Assembly (NCBI GenBank): GCA_017608625.1
Contig: JAFCFN010000008.1
Coordinates: 1-39,065, forward strand
DNA length: 39,065 nt
Direction: 5' to 3'
Origin: Candidatus Woesearchaeota archaeon
GTDB taxonomy: Archaea > Nanobdellota > Nanobdellia > Woesearchaeales > JAFCFN01
A program made the translations under genes and the position numbers. Below the pieces are notes generated by a model. That model worked only from the letters and a program-made list of their open reading frames with translations, was not told the origin of the DNA and did no database searches. Shown piece by piece: positions 24,994 to 31,994 of the stretch (the first letter of the stretch is position 1; each line of letters begins with the position of its first letter).

Positions 24994-25539
24994 TTATTTG
25001 GATTTAGCTCTCTTTAGGTTTTTAATTAAGAGATCTACTGCTTCATCAACTTCTTTTTCTGATTTTGTACCTGTACAGACAATTTTTCCATTAGAAAATA
25101 ACAAGAATGTTGCTTTTGCTTTTGCTAATTTATATACTAAACCAGGAAACTGCTCTGGTTCATATTCTGTATTGTGTAGCTTCATTGCTAGTTTATTAAG
25201 ATTTAGTGACATTCCAATATTTCCTGCTGCAACCATGTTTTGTATATTGATCTTTGGTTCAATTGTTATCTTGATATTTATTTTTTTGAGTGCATCTTTT
25301 ATTTTATTAATAGCTTCTCTTACTTTTTTAATAGATCTAGCACCCGTTACAACTATTTTTCCAGAGCTAAAAATTAAAGCAGAAGTTTTTGGTTCTTTTA
25401 TTCTTAATACTAAACCAGGAAACTGCTCTGGATTATATTCTGTGTTACTTAGTGTTGCTGCCATTTTCTCCAAAGGAACATCATGTTCTAGAGAAGAGGA
25501 TACAACAATATTTACAATTTTAACTGTTTTCTCAACCAT
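24994..25539 (-). CDS. tbp: TATA-box-binding protein
   Basis: TBP is the general transcription factor that recognises archaeal promoters. The two direct repeats of the saddle are clear: LSNTEYNPEQFPGLVLRIKEPKTSALIFSSGKIVVTG and LHNTEYEPEQFPGLVYKLAKAKATFLLFSNGKIVCTG. The ORF track starts at 25581, but those 14 extra residues (MIFEHIYKAIGGVC) are not part of the family. The ATG at 25539 (MVEKTVKIVNIVVS) has a GGGGGTG ribosome site five bases upstream, giving 181 residues. Several TATA-like sequences and a hairpin precede it. Confidence 0.95.
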   Translation of the reverse strand: MVEKTVKIVNIVVSSSLEHDVPLEKMAATLSNTEYNPEQFPGLVLRIKEPKTSALIFSSGKIVVTGARSIKKVREAINKIKDALKKINIKITIEPKINIQNMVAAGNIGMSLNLNKLAMKLHNTEYEPEQFPGLVYKLAKAKATFLLFSNGKIVCTGTKSEKEVDEAVDLLIKNLKRAKSK

Positions 25540-25670
25540 ACAAACACCCCCAATTGCTTTATAAATGTGCTCAAAAATCACAGATTTTTGGCACCCTAAA
25601 AATGCTATTGCATTTCTATGGCTTTATAAATAAAGGTTATTTATAAATACTGTTGTTTTTAAATACATAA
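25540..25670 (-). promoter_or_regulatory. TBP promoter region with several TATA-like boxes and a leader hairpin
   Basis: Four A+T elements are present: CTTTATAAAT at about 25557, CTTTATAAAT at about 25622, ATTTATAAAT at about 25640 and ATTTAAAAAC at about 25656 (read on either strand). A perfect eight-base stem with a three-base loop (CAAAAATC-ACA-GATTTTTG) lies at 25572-25590. If the 25622 box is used, the leader would be about 60 bases and would contain both the hairpin and another TATA-like site. Confidence 0.5.
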
Positions 25671-25693
25671 GGCCCCTTCATTTCATGTGGAAA
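25671..25693 (-). promoter_or_regulatory. ORB-like element between the TBP and isc promoters
   Basis: On the minus strand TTTCCACATGAAATGAAGGGGCC carries both the TTTCCAnnnGAAA dyad and the trailing G-string of archaeal origin recognition boxes. It is a closer match than either element at the putative origin. It is single here, with no partner seen nearby. Confidence 0.5.
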
Positions 25694-25699
25694 TAGAAA

Positions 25700-25730
25700 T
25701 ATTTATATATAATTTCACTATTGTGAATTT
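25700..25730 (+). promoter_or_regulatory. Promoter and possible operator of the HTH-isc operon
   Basis: ATTTATATATAA is centred about 27 bases before the HTH-gene ATG (25733), with no ribosome site, so the message is probably leaderless. Between box and start lies the imperfect inverted repeat AATTTCAC-TATT-GTGAATTT, well placed for autorepression. Confidence 0.5.
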
Positions 25731-25732
25731 CT

Positions 25733-26086
25733 ATGAATTTAATGCCACAGGAGATAGAAGTATGGTATATTTTACCAGCTATTAGGGCAGAATTAGCTAA
25801 AATTATGTTTAAAAAAGGCTTAAAACAGAAAGAGATAGCTAAAATTTTAGGAATTGCTAATTCTGCTGTTTGTCAATATTTAAAACAGAGAAGAGCAAAT
25901 GAAATTCAGTTTGATGAAGAAATTAAAAAAGAGATAGAAAAAAGTTGTGACAATATAATTAAGAATGAGAGTTGCGCAATAAAAGAAATCCAACATATTT
26001 GTTCTTTTATTAAAAAATCAGGTTTTTTATGTTATATTCATAAAAAATACAATGAGGTGTGCGCAAAATGCAGACAATCTATCTAG
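25733..26086 (+). CDS. HTH regulator with a C-terminal cysteine cluster (COG2522-like)
   Basis: A 117-residue predicted transcription regulator. Residues about 15-60 are an XRE-type helix-turn-helix (IRAELAKIMFKKGLKQKEIAKILGIANSAVCQYLKQRR). The C-terminal half has several cysteines ending HICSF ... FLCYIHKKYNEVCAKC, the arrangement I associate with archaeal COG2522 proteins. Being first in the operon with iscS and iscU, it may sense Fe-S or sulfur status through these cysteines, a functional parallel to bacterial IscR. That role is inference. It overlaps the true iscS start by 19 bases. Confidence 0.75.
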   Translation: MNLMPQEIEVWYILPAIRAELAKIMFKKGLKQKEIAKILGIANSAVCQYLKQRRANEIQFDEEIKKEIEKSCDNIIKNESCAIKEIQHICSFIKKSGFLCYIHKKYNEVCAKCRQSI

Positions 26087-27228
26087 ATAATGCAGCATCT
26101 ACTAGAGTAGATCCTGTTGTTGTAAAAGCTATGGAACCTTATTTTAGTGAGAAATATGGAAATGCGTCTAATTTACACCATAAAGGCAGAGAAGCAAAAG
26201 AAGCTCTTGAATGGGCGAGAAAAATAATTACAAAAAGAATAAATGCTAAGCAAAATGAGATAATTTTTACAGGTTCTGGAACAGAAGCTAATAATTTAGC
26301 TTTAAAAGGAATTGCATTTGCAAATAAAGATAAAGGAAAACACATTATCACGACAAAAATAGAACATGATTGTGTTTTAAATTCTTGTAAGTGGTTGGAG
26401 AAACAAGGTTTTAGTGTTACTTATTTAAATGTTGATGAAGAGGGTTTTGTGAATCTAGAAGAGCTTGAGAGAGCAATAAGAGCAGACACTATTTTAGTTT
26501 CTATTATTCATGGAAATAATGAGATAGGAACAATACAAGATATAAAAGAAATTGGAAAGATATGCAAAGAGCACAATGTTTATTTTCATACAGATGCTTG
26601 CCAGAGTTTTACAAAAGTTCCGATTAATGTAAAAAAACAGAACATTGATCTAATGACACTAAATGCTCACAAAATACATGGTCCAAAAGGCGTTGGAGCA
26701 TTGTTTATAAAAAAAGGTGTTAAGATAGAACCTATTTTACATGGAGGAGGACATGAGTTTGGTTTGAGAAGCAGCACAGAGAATGTAGCAGGAATTGTTG
26801 GATTTGCAAAAGCAGTTCAATTAGCAAATGAAAATCATGTTAAGTATATGATAAAGCTAAGAGACAAATTAATTGATGGTGTGCTAAAAATCCCTGATGT
26901 TAAATTGAATGGAAGCAGAGAAAAAAGACTTTGTAATAATACAAATTTCAGTTTTAAGTATGTTGAAGGAGAAGCAATAGGAGCATTACTTGATGCAAAA
27001 GGTATTTGCTCATCAACAGGATCTGCTTGTTCTGCTAAATCATTAGAACCAAGCCATGTTTTATTAGCAATAGGTTTGAAGCCAGAAGAGGCACATGGAA
27101 GTTTGAGATTAACAGTAAGTAGATTTACAACAGAACAAGAGATAGATTACGTTTTAGAGATCTTGCCAGGAATAATAAAAAAGCTAAGAAAAATATCTCC
27201 TTTTGCTAAATTTATAAGTAAGCTGTAA
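26068..27228 (+). CDS. iscS: Cysteine desulfurase IscS/NifS
   Basis: This PLP enzyme takes sulfur from cysteine for Fe-S clusters and thiolated tRNA. From the ATG at 26068 (MQTIYLDNAAST) it has 386 residues. The PLP lysine is K202 (NAHKIHGPKG) and the persulfide cysteine is C321 (SSTGSACSAK). The ORF track uses a GTG three codons earlier; the ATG is preferred because GAGGTG lies just upstream of it and the family starts at this point. It follows the HTH regulator and is one base from iscU. Confidence 0.96.
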   Translation: MQTIYLDNAASTRVDPVVVKAMEPYFSEKYGNASNLHHKGREAKEALEWARKIITKRINAKQNEIIFTGSGTEANNLALKGIAFANKDKGKHIITTKIEHDCVLNSCKWLEKQGFSVTYLNVDEEGFVNLEELERAIRADTILVSIIHGNNEIGTIQDIKEIGKICKEHNVYFHTDACQSFTKVPINVKKQNIDLMTLNAHKIHGPKGVGALFIKKGVKIEPILHGGGHEFGLRSSTENVAGIVGFAKAVQLANENHVKYMIKLRDKLIDGVLKIPDVKLNGSREKRLCNNTNFSFKYVEGEAIGALLDAKGICSSTGSACSAKSLEPSHVLLAIGLKPEEAHGSLRLTVSRFTTEQEIDYVLEILPGIIKKLRKISPFAKFISKL

Positions 27229-27229
27229 A

Positions 27230-27619
27230 ATGCAATATAATAAAAAGATAATTCAGCATTTTATGCACCCAAAGAATGTTGGGGAGATAAAAAATGCAGA
27301 TGGAGTTGGTAAAGTAGGTAATCCAGTATGCGGAGATATTATGTGGGTTTATATTAAAGTTGGAAAAAATAAAAAAGGAGAGGAGATAATAAAAGATATT
27401 AAATTTAAGACAATGGGATGTGTTGCTGCAATTGCAACTAGTTCAATGATAACTGAATTAGCAAAAGGTAAAACATTGGATAAGGCAAGCAAAATAACAA
27501 GGGATGATATAGCAAAAAGTTTGGGAGGATTACCTTCTATAAAATATCATTGTTCTATTTTAGCTGCTGACGCATTGCACAAAGCAATAGAGGATTACAA
27601 GAAAAGAAAAAATGACTAA
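27230..27619 (+). CDS. iscU: Fe-S cluster scaffold IscU
   Basis: A 129-residue scaffold on which IscS-derived sulfur and iron are assembled. The three cluster cysteines are C34 (NPVCGD), C64 (TMGCVAA) and C108 (KYHCSILA), and the conserved Asp is D36. The LPPVK chaperone-binding motif of bacterial IscU appears only as LPSIK, and no HscA/HscB is seen, as expected for archaea. It overlaps the PP-loop gene by eight bases. Confidence 0.95.
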   Translation: MQYNKKIIQHFMHPKNVGEIKNADGVGKVGNPVCGDIMWVYIKVGKNKKGEEIIKDIKFKTMGCVAAIATSSMITELAKGKTLDKASKITRDDIAKSLGGLPSIKYHCSILAADALHKAIEDYKKRKND

Positions 27620-28601
27620 AGCATTAGTGCTTCTTTCAGGAGGATTAGATAGCAGACTTGTAATTAAAATTTTACAAGAGCAGAATATTAAAATTACAGC
27701 TTTACATTTTTTATTACCTTTTTCTGGTTGTTGTAAGCCAGATTGCGTATTTAATTTTGCACAACTTCAGAATGTTCCTTTAAAAATAATTGATTGTAGA
27801 AAAGGAAAAAATTTTGATGAATATATCAAATTGATAAAAAAACCAAAATATGGTTATGGTTCAGGTACAAATCCTTGTATTGATTGTAGGATTTTTATGC
27901 TTAAGAAAGCAAAAGAATTTTTGGAAAAAGAGAAAACAGATTTCATAGCAACAGGAGAGGTTTTAGGGGAGAGGCCAATGTCGCAATATAAAAAAGCTAT
28001 GAAGCTTGCAGAGAAAGAAGCTGGTTTAGAAGGCAGAATTCTTAGACCGTTGAGTGCTAAACTACTTCCTGAGACTGAAGTAGAGAGGAAAGGTCTTGTT
28101 AACAGAGATAAACTTCTGGCAATAAGTGGAAGATCAAGAAAAGAACAGATAGCTCTTGCAGAGAAATATAAGATAAGTTATCCAAGTCCTGCAGGAGGAT
28201 GTTTATTATGTGAGAAAGCTTTTGCATCAAGACTTAAAGATTTGTTTGAGTATAAAAAGAAAATCAAACCAAGAGATATTGAATTATTGAAATATGGAAG
28301 ACATTTTAGATTAGGAAAGAGTAAGATTGTTGTTGGAAGAAATAAAGAAGAAAATCAGGCAATACTAAAATTAAAAAACAAATCAGATTATGTTTTTGAA
28401 GTTCCTAATGTGGGTAGTCCGATTACATTACTGCAAGGCAAAATAACAAAATCTGCAATTGAAATAGCAGCAAGAATTACAGCAAGATACTCTGATGAAA
28501 CTTCTACTATTGTAAAAGTATGTTATGGGAAAGGAGAATTAAATAAAAATATCAAAGTTGTTAAACTGGATGAGGAATCACTTAATAAAATTAGATTATG
28601 A
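27612..28601 (+). CDS. PP-loop ATPase, probable tRNA thiolase (ThiI/MnmA-like) with a C-terminal RNA-binding-like domain
   Basis: A 329-residue protein with an N-terminal PP-loop (LLSGGLDSRL) that would adenylate a tRNA base. Cysteine motifs follow: GCCKPDC, NPCIDCRIFM and GGCLLCEKAF. The C-terminal third (PRDIELLKYGRHFRLGKSKIVVGRNKEENQ) resembles the DUF814/NFACT-R RNA-binding module. Fusions of this kind are annotated as predicted tRNA thiouridylases; the modified position is unknown. Overlap with iscU suggests that IscS supplies the sulfur. The conserved CIDC pair may form a persulfide or hold a cluster. Confidence 0.82.
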   Translation: MTKALVLLSGGLDSRLVIKILQEQNIKITALHFLLPFSGCCKPDCVFNFAQLQNVPLKIIDCRKGKNFDEYIKLIKKPKYGYGSGTNPCIDCRIFMLKKAKEFLEKEKTDFIATGEVLGERPMSQYKKAMKLAEKEAGLEGRILRPLSAKLLPETEVERKGLVNRDKLLAISGRSRKEQIALAEKYKISYPSPAGGCLLCEKAFASRLKDLFEYKKKIKPRDIELLKYGRHFRLGKSKIVVGRNKEENQAILKLKNKSDYVFEVPNVGSPITLLQGKITKSAIEIAARITARYSDETSTIVKVCYGKGELNKNIKVVKLDEESLNKIRL

Positions 28602-28604
28602 ACC

Positions 28605-28640
28605 AAAAAGGTTTTAAATCATTAAAATAAAGAGGATATT
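28605..28640 (+). promoter_or_regulatory. Internal promoter and ribosome site before the DUF6485 gene
   Basis: GGTTTTAAATC lies about 27 bases before the ATG and AGAGG lies five bases before it. The nrd genes could therefore be transcribed separately from the isc genes. Confidence 0.4.
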
Positions 28641-28838
28641 ATGGAATGCAAACAAGAAATGAATAAACAGGTATGCAATTGTAGCTACCCTAATTGTCCT
28701 AGAAAAGGGATTTGTTGTGAATGCTTGAGGTATCATTTATCAAGAAGAGAGTTACCTGCATGCTGTTTTCCAGATGATGTAGAAAAGACGTATGATAGAA
28801 GTTTTGAAAAATTTATTGAAATTAATAGAGTAGAATGA
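28641..28838 (+). CDS. DUF6485 family Cys-rich small protein
   Basis: A 65-residue protein with eight cysteines, including [21 protein letters not shown] and ACCFP. It matches the small DUF6485 family found in anaerobes. The spacing suggests bound zinc or an Fe-S cluster. It is coupled by a four-base overlap to the DUF1858 gene. The function is unknown; its place before glutaredoxin and nrdD hints at redox work. Confidence 0.8.
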   Translation: MECKQEMNKQVCNCSYPNCPRKGICCECLRYHLSRRELPACCFPDDVEKTYDRSFEKFIEINRVE

Positions 28839-29035
28839 TAACTAAAGAGACGAGTTTTAAGGAAGTTATTGAGAAATACCCCAAAGCAATTGAAATTTTT
28901 TTGAAATATGGGATGCATTGTATTGGATGTCCTATAGCAAGTCAGGAAACAATAGAGCAAGGATGCATAGCACATAACATTGATGTAGAGAAACTGTTAA
29001 AAGAATTGAACGAGGTTATTAAAAATGAAAGTTAA
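28835..29035 (+). CDS. DUF1858 domain protein
   Basis: A 66-residue protein with the DUF1858/ScdA-N-like pattern: a short helical domain ([44 protein letters not shown]) holding a redox-type C-I-G-C pair plus one further cysteine. Such domains occur alone or fused to redox enzymes in anaerobes. It overlaps the glutaredoxin gene by 11 bases and may exchange electrons or metal with it; that is inference. Confidence 0.87.
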   Translation: MITKETSFKEVIEKYPKAIEIFLKYGMHCIGCPIASQETIEQGCIAHNIDVEKLLKELNEVIKNES

Positions 29036-29258
29036 AGTTTATAGTACGCCTACTTGTCCATATTGTTATATGGTAAAGGATTTTCTAAAAGAAAACAATG
29101 TAGAGTTTGATGATATTGATGTTTCAGCTGATCCAGAAGCAGCAAAAGAGATGATAGAGAAATCTGGACAAATGGGAGTTCCTGTTATAGATATAGATGG
29201 TCAAATAATAGTTGGTTTTGATAAGGAAGCAATTAAAAAAGCACTTAATTTGGGATAA
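29025..29258 (+). CDS. Glutaredoxin-like protein (NrdH type)
   Basis: A 77-residue thioredoxin-fold protein with the active site C11-P-Y-C14 (TPTCPYCYM), the cis-proline stretch MGVPVIDI and the GFDKE C-terminal turn. It lies directly before nrdD. In methanogens a comparable NrdH-like protein, reduced through ferredoxin, supplies electrons to class III ribonucleotide reductase, so the same job is likely here. No thioredoxin reductase is present in the window. Confidence 0.9.
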   Translation: MKVKVYSTPTCPYCYMVKDFLKENNVEFDDIDVSADPEAAKEMIEKSGQMGVPVIDIDGQIIVGFDKEAIKKALNLG

Positions 29259-29278
29259 AAACAAAACATAACTAAAAA

Positions 29279-31075
29279 ATGAAAAAAAAGAGGTTTAATT
29301 CTAAACTTGATGTTAAAAAATTAGTTGATGAATATATAAAACAAGCTAAGTGGGAAATAAGAGAAAATGCGAATCTTTCTTATTCTTTTTCTTCAGTTTT
29401 TTTCAAACTTGCTGGAGAAAGTATGACAAGATACGCTTTGACAAAAGTTTATCCAAAAAAAATTGCATCAGCACATCTTAACGGGGATTTACATTTACAT
29501 AACCTCTATATGGGAATTGTTCCATATTGTGCTGGTTGGTCTATTGCAGATATTTTACTTAAAGGTTTTGGAGGTGTAGCATTTAAAACAGATTCAGCTC
29601 CTCCAAAACATTTCTCAACTGCACTGTTACAACTTACAAACTTTGTTGGAACAATACAAAATGAATGGGCCGGTGCTCAAGCTTTTAATTCACTTGATAC
29701 ATACTTAGCACCTTTTATTAGAGCAGATAAACTAAAATATAAAGAAGTAAAACAACAAATGCAACAATTTATCTATAATTTGAATATTTCTTCAAGATGG
29801 GGTGGACAAACCCCTTTTACTAATATCACTTTTGATCTTAAAGTTCCCAAAGATCTAAAGAATCAACCTGCAATTATTGGCGGAAAACTAACTAATACAA
29901 ATTATTCTGACTATCAAGATGAAGTCGATATGTTAAACAAGGCATTTATCGAAGTTTTGACAGAAGGGGACACAAAAGGAAGAGTTTTTACTTTTCCAAT
30001 TCCAACTTACAATATTACAAAAAATTTTGATTGGGATTCTGATGTAAGTGATGCTTTGTTCAGAATGACTGCAAAATTTGGCAGTCCATATTTTCAAAAC
30101 TTTGTGAACTCAGATCTTGATCCTAGAGAAGTTAGGTCGATGTGTTGTAGACTTAGGCTTGATTTAAGGCAGTTTTATAGAAGAATGGGTGGATTTTTTG
30201 GCTATGCAGATAAAACTGGCAGTGTTGGTGTGGTAACAATAAATCTACCAAGAATAGCTTATCTTTCCAATAATGAAAAGAAATTTTTTGAACGCTTAGA
30301 TTATTTGATGGAAATTGCAAAAGATAGCTTAGAAATTAAGAGAAGACTTGTTGAAGAAAATATAAATAAAGGTTTGTTACCTTTTAGCAAGATTTATTTG
30401 GGCAGTCTTAAATGGCATTTTGCAACAATTGGTATAGTCGGAGGTCATGAAGCATGCTTGAATTTCTTGGGCAAAGGTATTGAAACTGAAGAAGGAAAAG
30501 CATTTGCAATTAAAATTTTAAAACATATGCTCAAAAGACTTAAAGAATTCCAAAAGGAAACCGGTCATATTTATAATCTTGAGGCAACTCCTGCTGAATC
30601 AACTGCTTATAGGCTTGCAAGAATAGATAAAAAAAGATACCCAAAAATAAAAACATCAGGAGAAAAAGAACCTTATTATACAAATTCAACTTTTTTACCA
30701 GTTGATTATACTGATGATATGTTTGAAGCTCTTGAGCATCAGAACGATTTACAACCCCTTTATACAGGAGGTACTGTTTTTCATGGATTTGTTGGAGAAA
30801 GAGTTCCTGATCCTGAATCATGTAAGCAGTTAGTCAAAAAAATTGCTTATAAATTTAAGATACCTTATTATACAATTACACCTACTTTTTCTATTTGCCC
30901 TTCTCATGGCTATTTTCCTGGGGAAAAGAAAAGATGCCCAATTTGCAAAAAACCTTGTGAGATTTATTCAAGGATTGTTGGTTATTACAGGCCTATACAA
31001 AACTGGAATAAAGGAAAACAAGAAGAATTTAGGCAAAGAAAAAATTATATAGTTAGGTCAAAATGGTTCAAATAA
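29279..31075 (+). CDS. nrdD: Anaerobic (class III) ribonucleoside-triphosphate reductase
   Basis: This glycyl-radical enzyme makes deoxynucleotides without oxygen. The 598-residue protein has the active-site cysteine region REVRSMCCRLRLD near 287, a C-terminal zinc site (CPSHGYFPGEKKRCPICKKPCEIY) and the glycyl-radical glycine G568 (RIVGYYRP). It starts directly with the catalytic barrel (FNSKLDVKKLVDEY), so the N-terminal ATP-cone that gives allosteric control in many NrdD proteins is absent. The upstream glutaredoxin suggests a protein reductant, not formate. It overlaps nrdG by 13 bases. Confidence 0.96.
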   Translation: MKKKRFNSKLDVKKLVDEYIKQAKWEIRENANLSYSFSSVFFKLAGESMTRYALTKVYPKKIASAHLNGDLHLHNLYMGIVPYCAGWSIADILLKGFGGVAFKTDSAPPKHFSTALLQLTNFVGTIQNEWAGAQAFNSLDTYLAPFIRADKLKYKEVKQQMQQFIYNLNISSRWGGQTPFTNITFDLKVPKDLKNQPAIIGGKLTNTNYSDYQDEVDMLNKAFIEVLTEGDTKGRVFTFPIPTYNITKNFDWDSDVSDALFRMTAKFGSPYFQNFVNSDLDPREVRSMCCRLRLDLRQFYRRMGGFFGYADKTGSVGVVTINLPRIAYLSNNEKKFFERLDYLMEIAKDSLEIKRRLVEENINKGLLPFSKIYLGSLKWHFATIGIVGGHEACLNFLGKGIETEEGKAFAIKILKHMLKRLKEFQKETGHIYNLEATPAESTAYRLARIDKKRYPKIKTSGEKEPYYTNSTFLPVDYTDDMFEALEHQNDLQPLYTGGTVFHGFVGERVPDPESCKQLVKKIAYKFKIPYYTITPTFSICPSHGYFPGEKKRCPICKKPCEIYSRIVGYYRPIQNWNKGKQEEFRQRKNYIVRSKWFK

Positions 31076-31761
31076 AAGGATTACAACCCCTCACATTAAT
31101 TGATTATCCAGGAAAAGTAGCTTGCACAGTTTTTTTAGGAGGATGCAATTTCAGATGCCCTTTTTGTTATAATATAGATCTTGTGTTGAGGCCAAAAAAA
31201 TTACATTCTATTCCTGAAGAAGAATTTTTCAATTTTCTAAAAAAAAGAAAAGGATGGTTGGATGGAGTTTGTATTGGAGGAGGAGAGCCAACAATTTATG
31301 CAGATCTGCCAATTTTTATATCAAAAATTAAATCTCTTGGTTTTTTAGTTAAGCTTGATACAAATGGATCTAATCCAGAAATGATAAAAAGGCTTTTGAG
31401 AAAGAAGTTGTTAGATTATATAGCAATGGATATAAAAACAAGATTAAATCCAAAAAAATACTCAGAGGCAGTAGGTGTTAAAGCTGATATAGAGAAAATT
31501 AAAAAATCTATTACAATTATTAAAAAAAGCAAGATAGATTATGAATTCAGGACAACATGTATTCCTAAACTAGTTAGTAAAGAAGATTTGATTGCAATTG
31601 GAAAATCTTTGAGAGCAAAGCGTTTTGTAATACAACAATTTGAAAACAAAAAAACAATAAATCCAAAATTTCAAAAAATAAAACCTTATTCAAAAGAAGA
31701 ATTGGAAAATTTTGCTGAGTGTTTAAAACCTTATTTTAATGAGGTAAAACTCAGAATTTGA
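31063..31761 (+). CDS. nrdG: Anaerobic ribonucleotide reductase activating protein (radical SAM)
   Basis: This enzyme generates the glycyl radical on NrdD using SAM and a [4Fe-4S] cluster. The 232-residue protein has the radical-SAM motif C28-NFR-C32-PF-C35 and the GGGEP SAM-binding stretch (CIGGGEPTIY). It is longer than the shortest bacterial NrdG and resembles the archaeal YjjW/NrdG-like group. Translation is coupled to nrdD. An A8 run inside this gene is in frame, in contrast to the A7 runs in the next gene. Confidence 0.94.
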   Translation: MVQIKGLQPLTLIDYPGKVACTVFLGGCNFRCPFCYNIDLVLRPKKLHSIPEEEFFNFLKKRKGWLDGVCIGGGEPTIYADLPIFISKIKSLGFLVKLDTNGSNPEMIKRLLRKKLLDYIAMDIKTRLNPKKYSEAVGVKADIEKIKKSITIIKKSKIDYEFRTTCIPKLVSKEDLIAIGKSLRAKRFVIQQFENKKTINPKFQKIKPYSKEELENFAECLKPYFNEVKLRI

Positions 31762-31771
31762 GGATATAAAA

Positions 31772-31947
31772 ATGCCGCCAATAATAAAAAAAAGATGCTT
31801 GTATGGGTTGTGGTGCTTGTGTTGCAACATGTCCTAGAGGAGCATTATCATTAGTAGATGGAAAAGCTAAAGTTGATAAAAAAATGCAAAGATTGCTGGA
31901 GATGCATAGCAGTATGTCCTGTACAAACTATTACAAAACCTATGTAG
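31772..31947 (+). pseudogene. 2x[4Fe-4S] ferredoxin, two frameshifts
   Basis: No single frame is open. Reading with one base removed from each of two seven-A runs (31787-31793 and 31878-31884) restores a 57-residue dicluster ferredoxin: MPPIIKKDACMGCGACVATC ... KKCKDCWRCIAVCP ... TKPM. Both C-x2-C-x2-C-x3-C-P cluster motifs are then perfect. The start has a TGAGG site overlapping the nrdG stop. Both shifts have the same sign and sit in homopolymers, so candidates are sequencing error, gene decay or slippage. If functional, it would be a likely electron source for NrdG or the glutaredoxin. The ORF at 31803 in the track is only its middle fragment. Confidence 0.85.
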
Positions 31948-31964
31948 GATTTCTTTGCATTAAG

Positions 31965-31974
31965 TTTTTAAATC
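31965..31974 (+). promoter_or_regulatory. TATA box of the ttuA-like gene
   Basis: TTTTTAAATC is centred 26 bases before the ATG at 31995, with no ribosome site. This implies an independent leaderless transcript for the thiolase and rpp30. Confidence 0.45.
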
Positions 31975-31994
31975 TTAGTTTTTATTAGTTATAC

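Noticed and set aside
24998-25564. 188-residue plus-strand ORF opposite TBP.
   Set aside because: Antisense shadow of TBP; no independent evidence for translation.
25540-25581. Fourteen-codon N-terminal extension of TBP.
   Set aside because: Not conserved in TBP; the ATG at 25539 has a GGGGGTG site five bases upstream.
31803-31988. 61-residue ORF in the track with one ferredoxin motif.
   Set aside because: It is the middle fragment of the frameshifted ferredoxin; its second half (MQRLLEMHSSM...) is out-of-frame translation of the second cluster motif.
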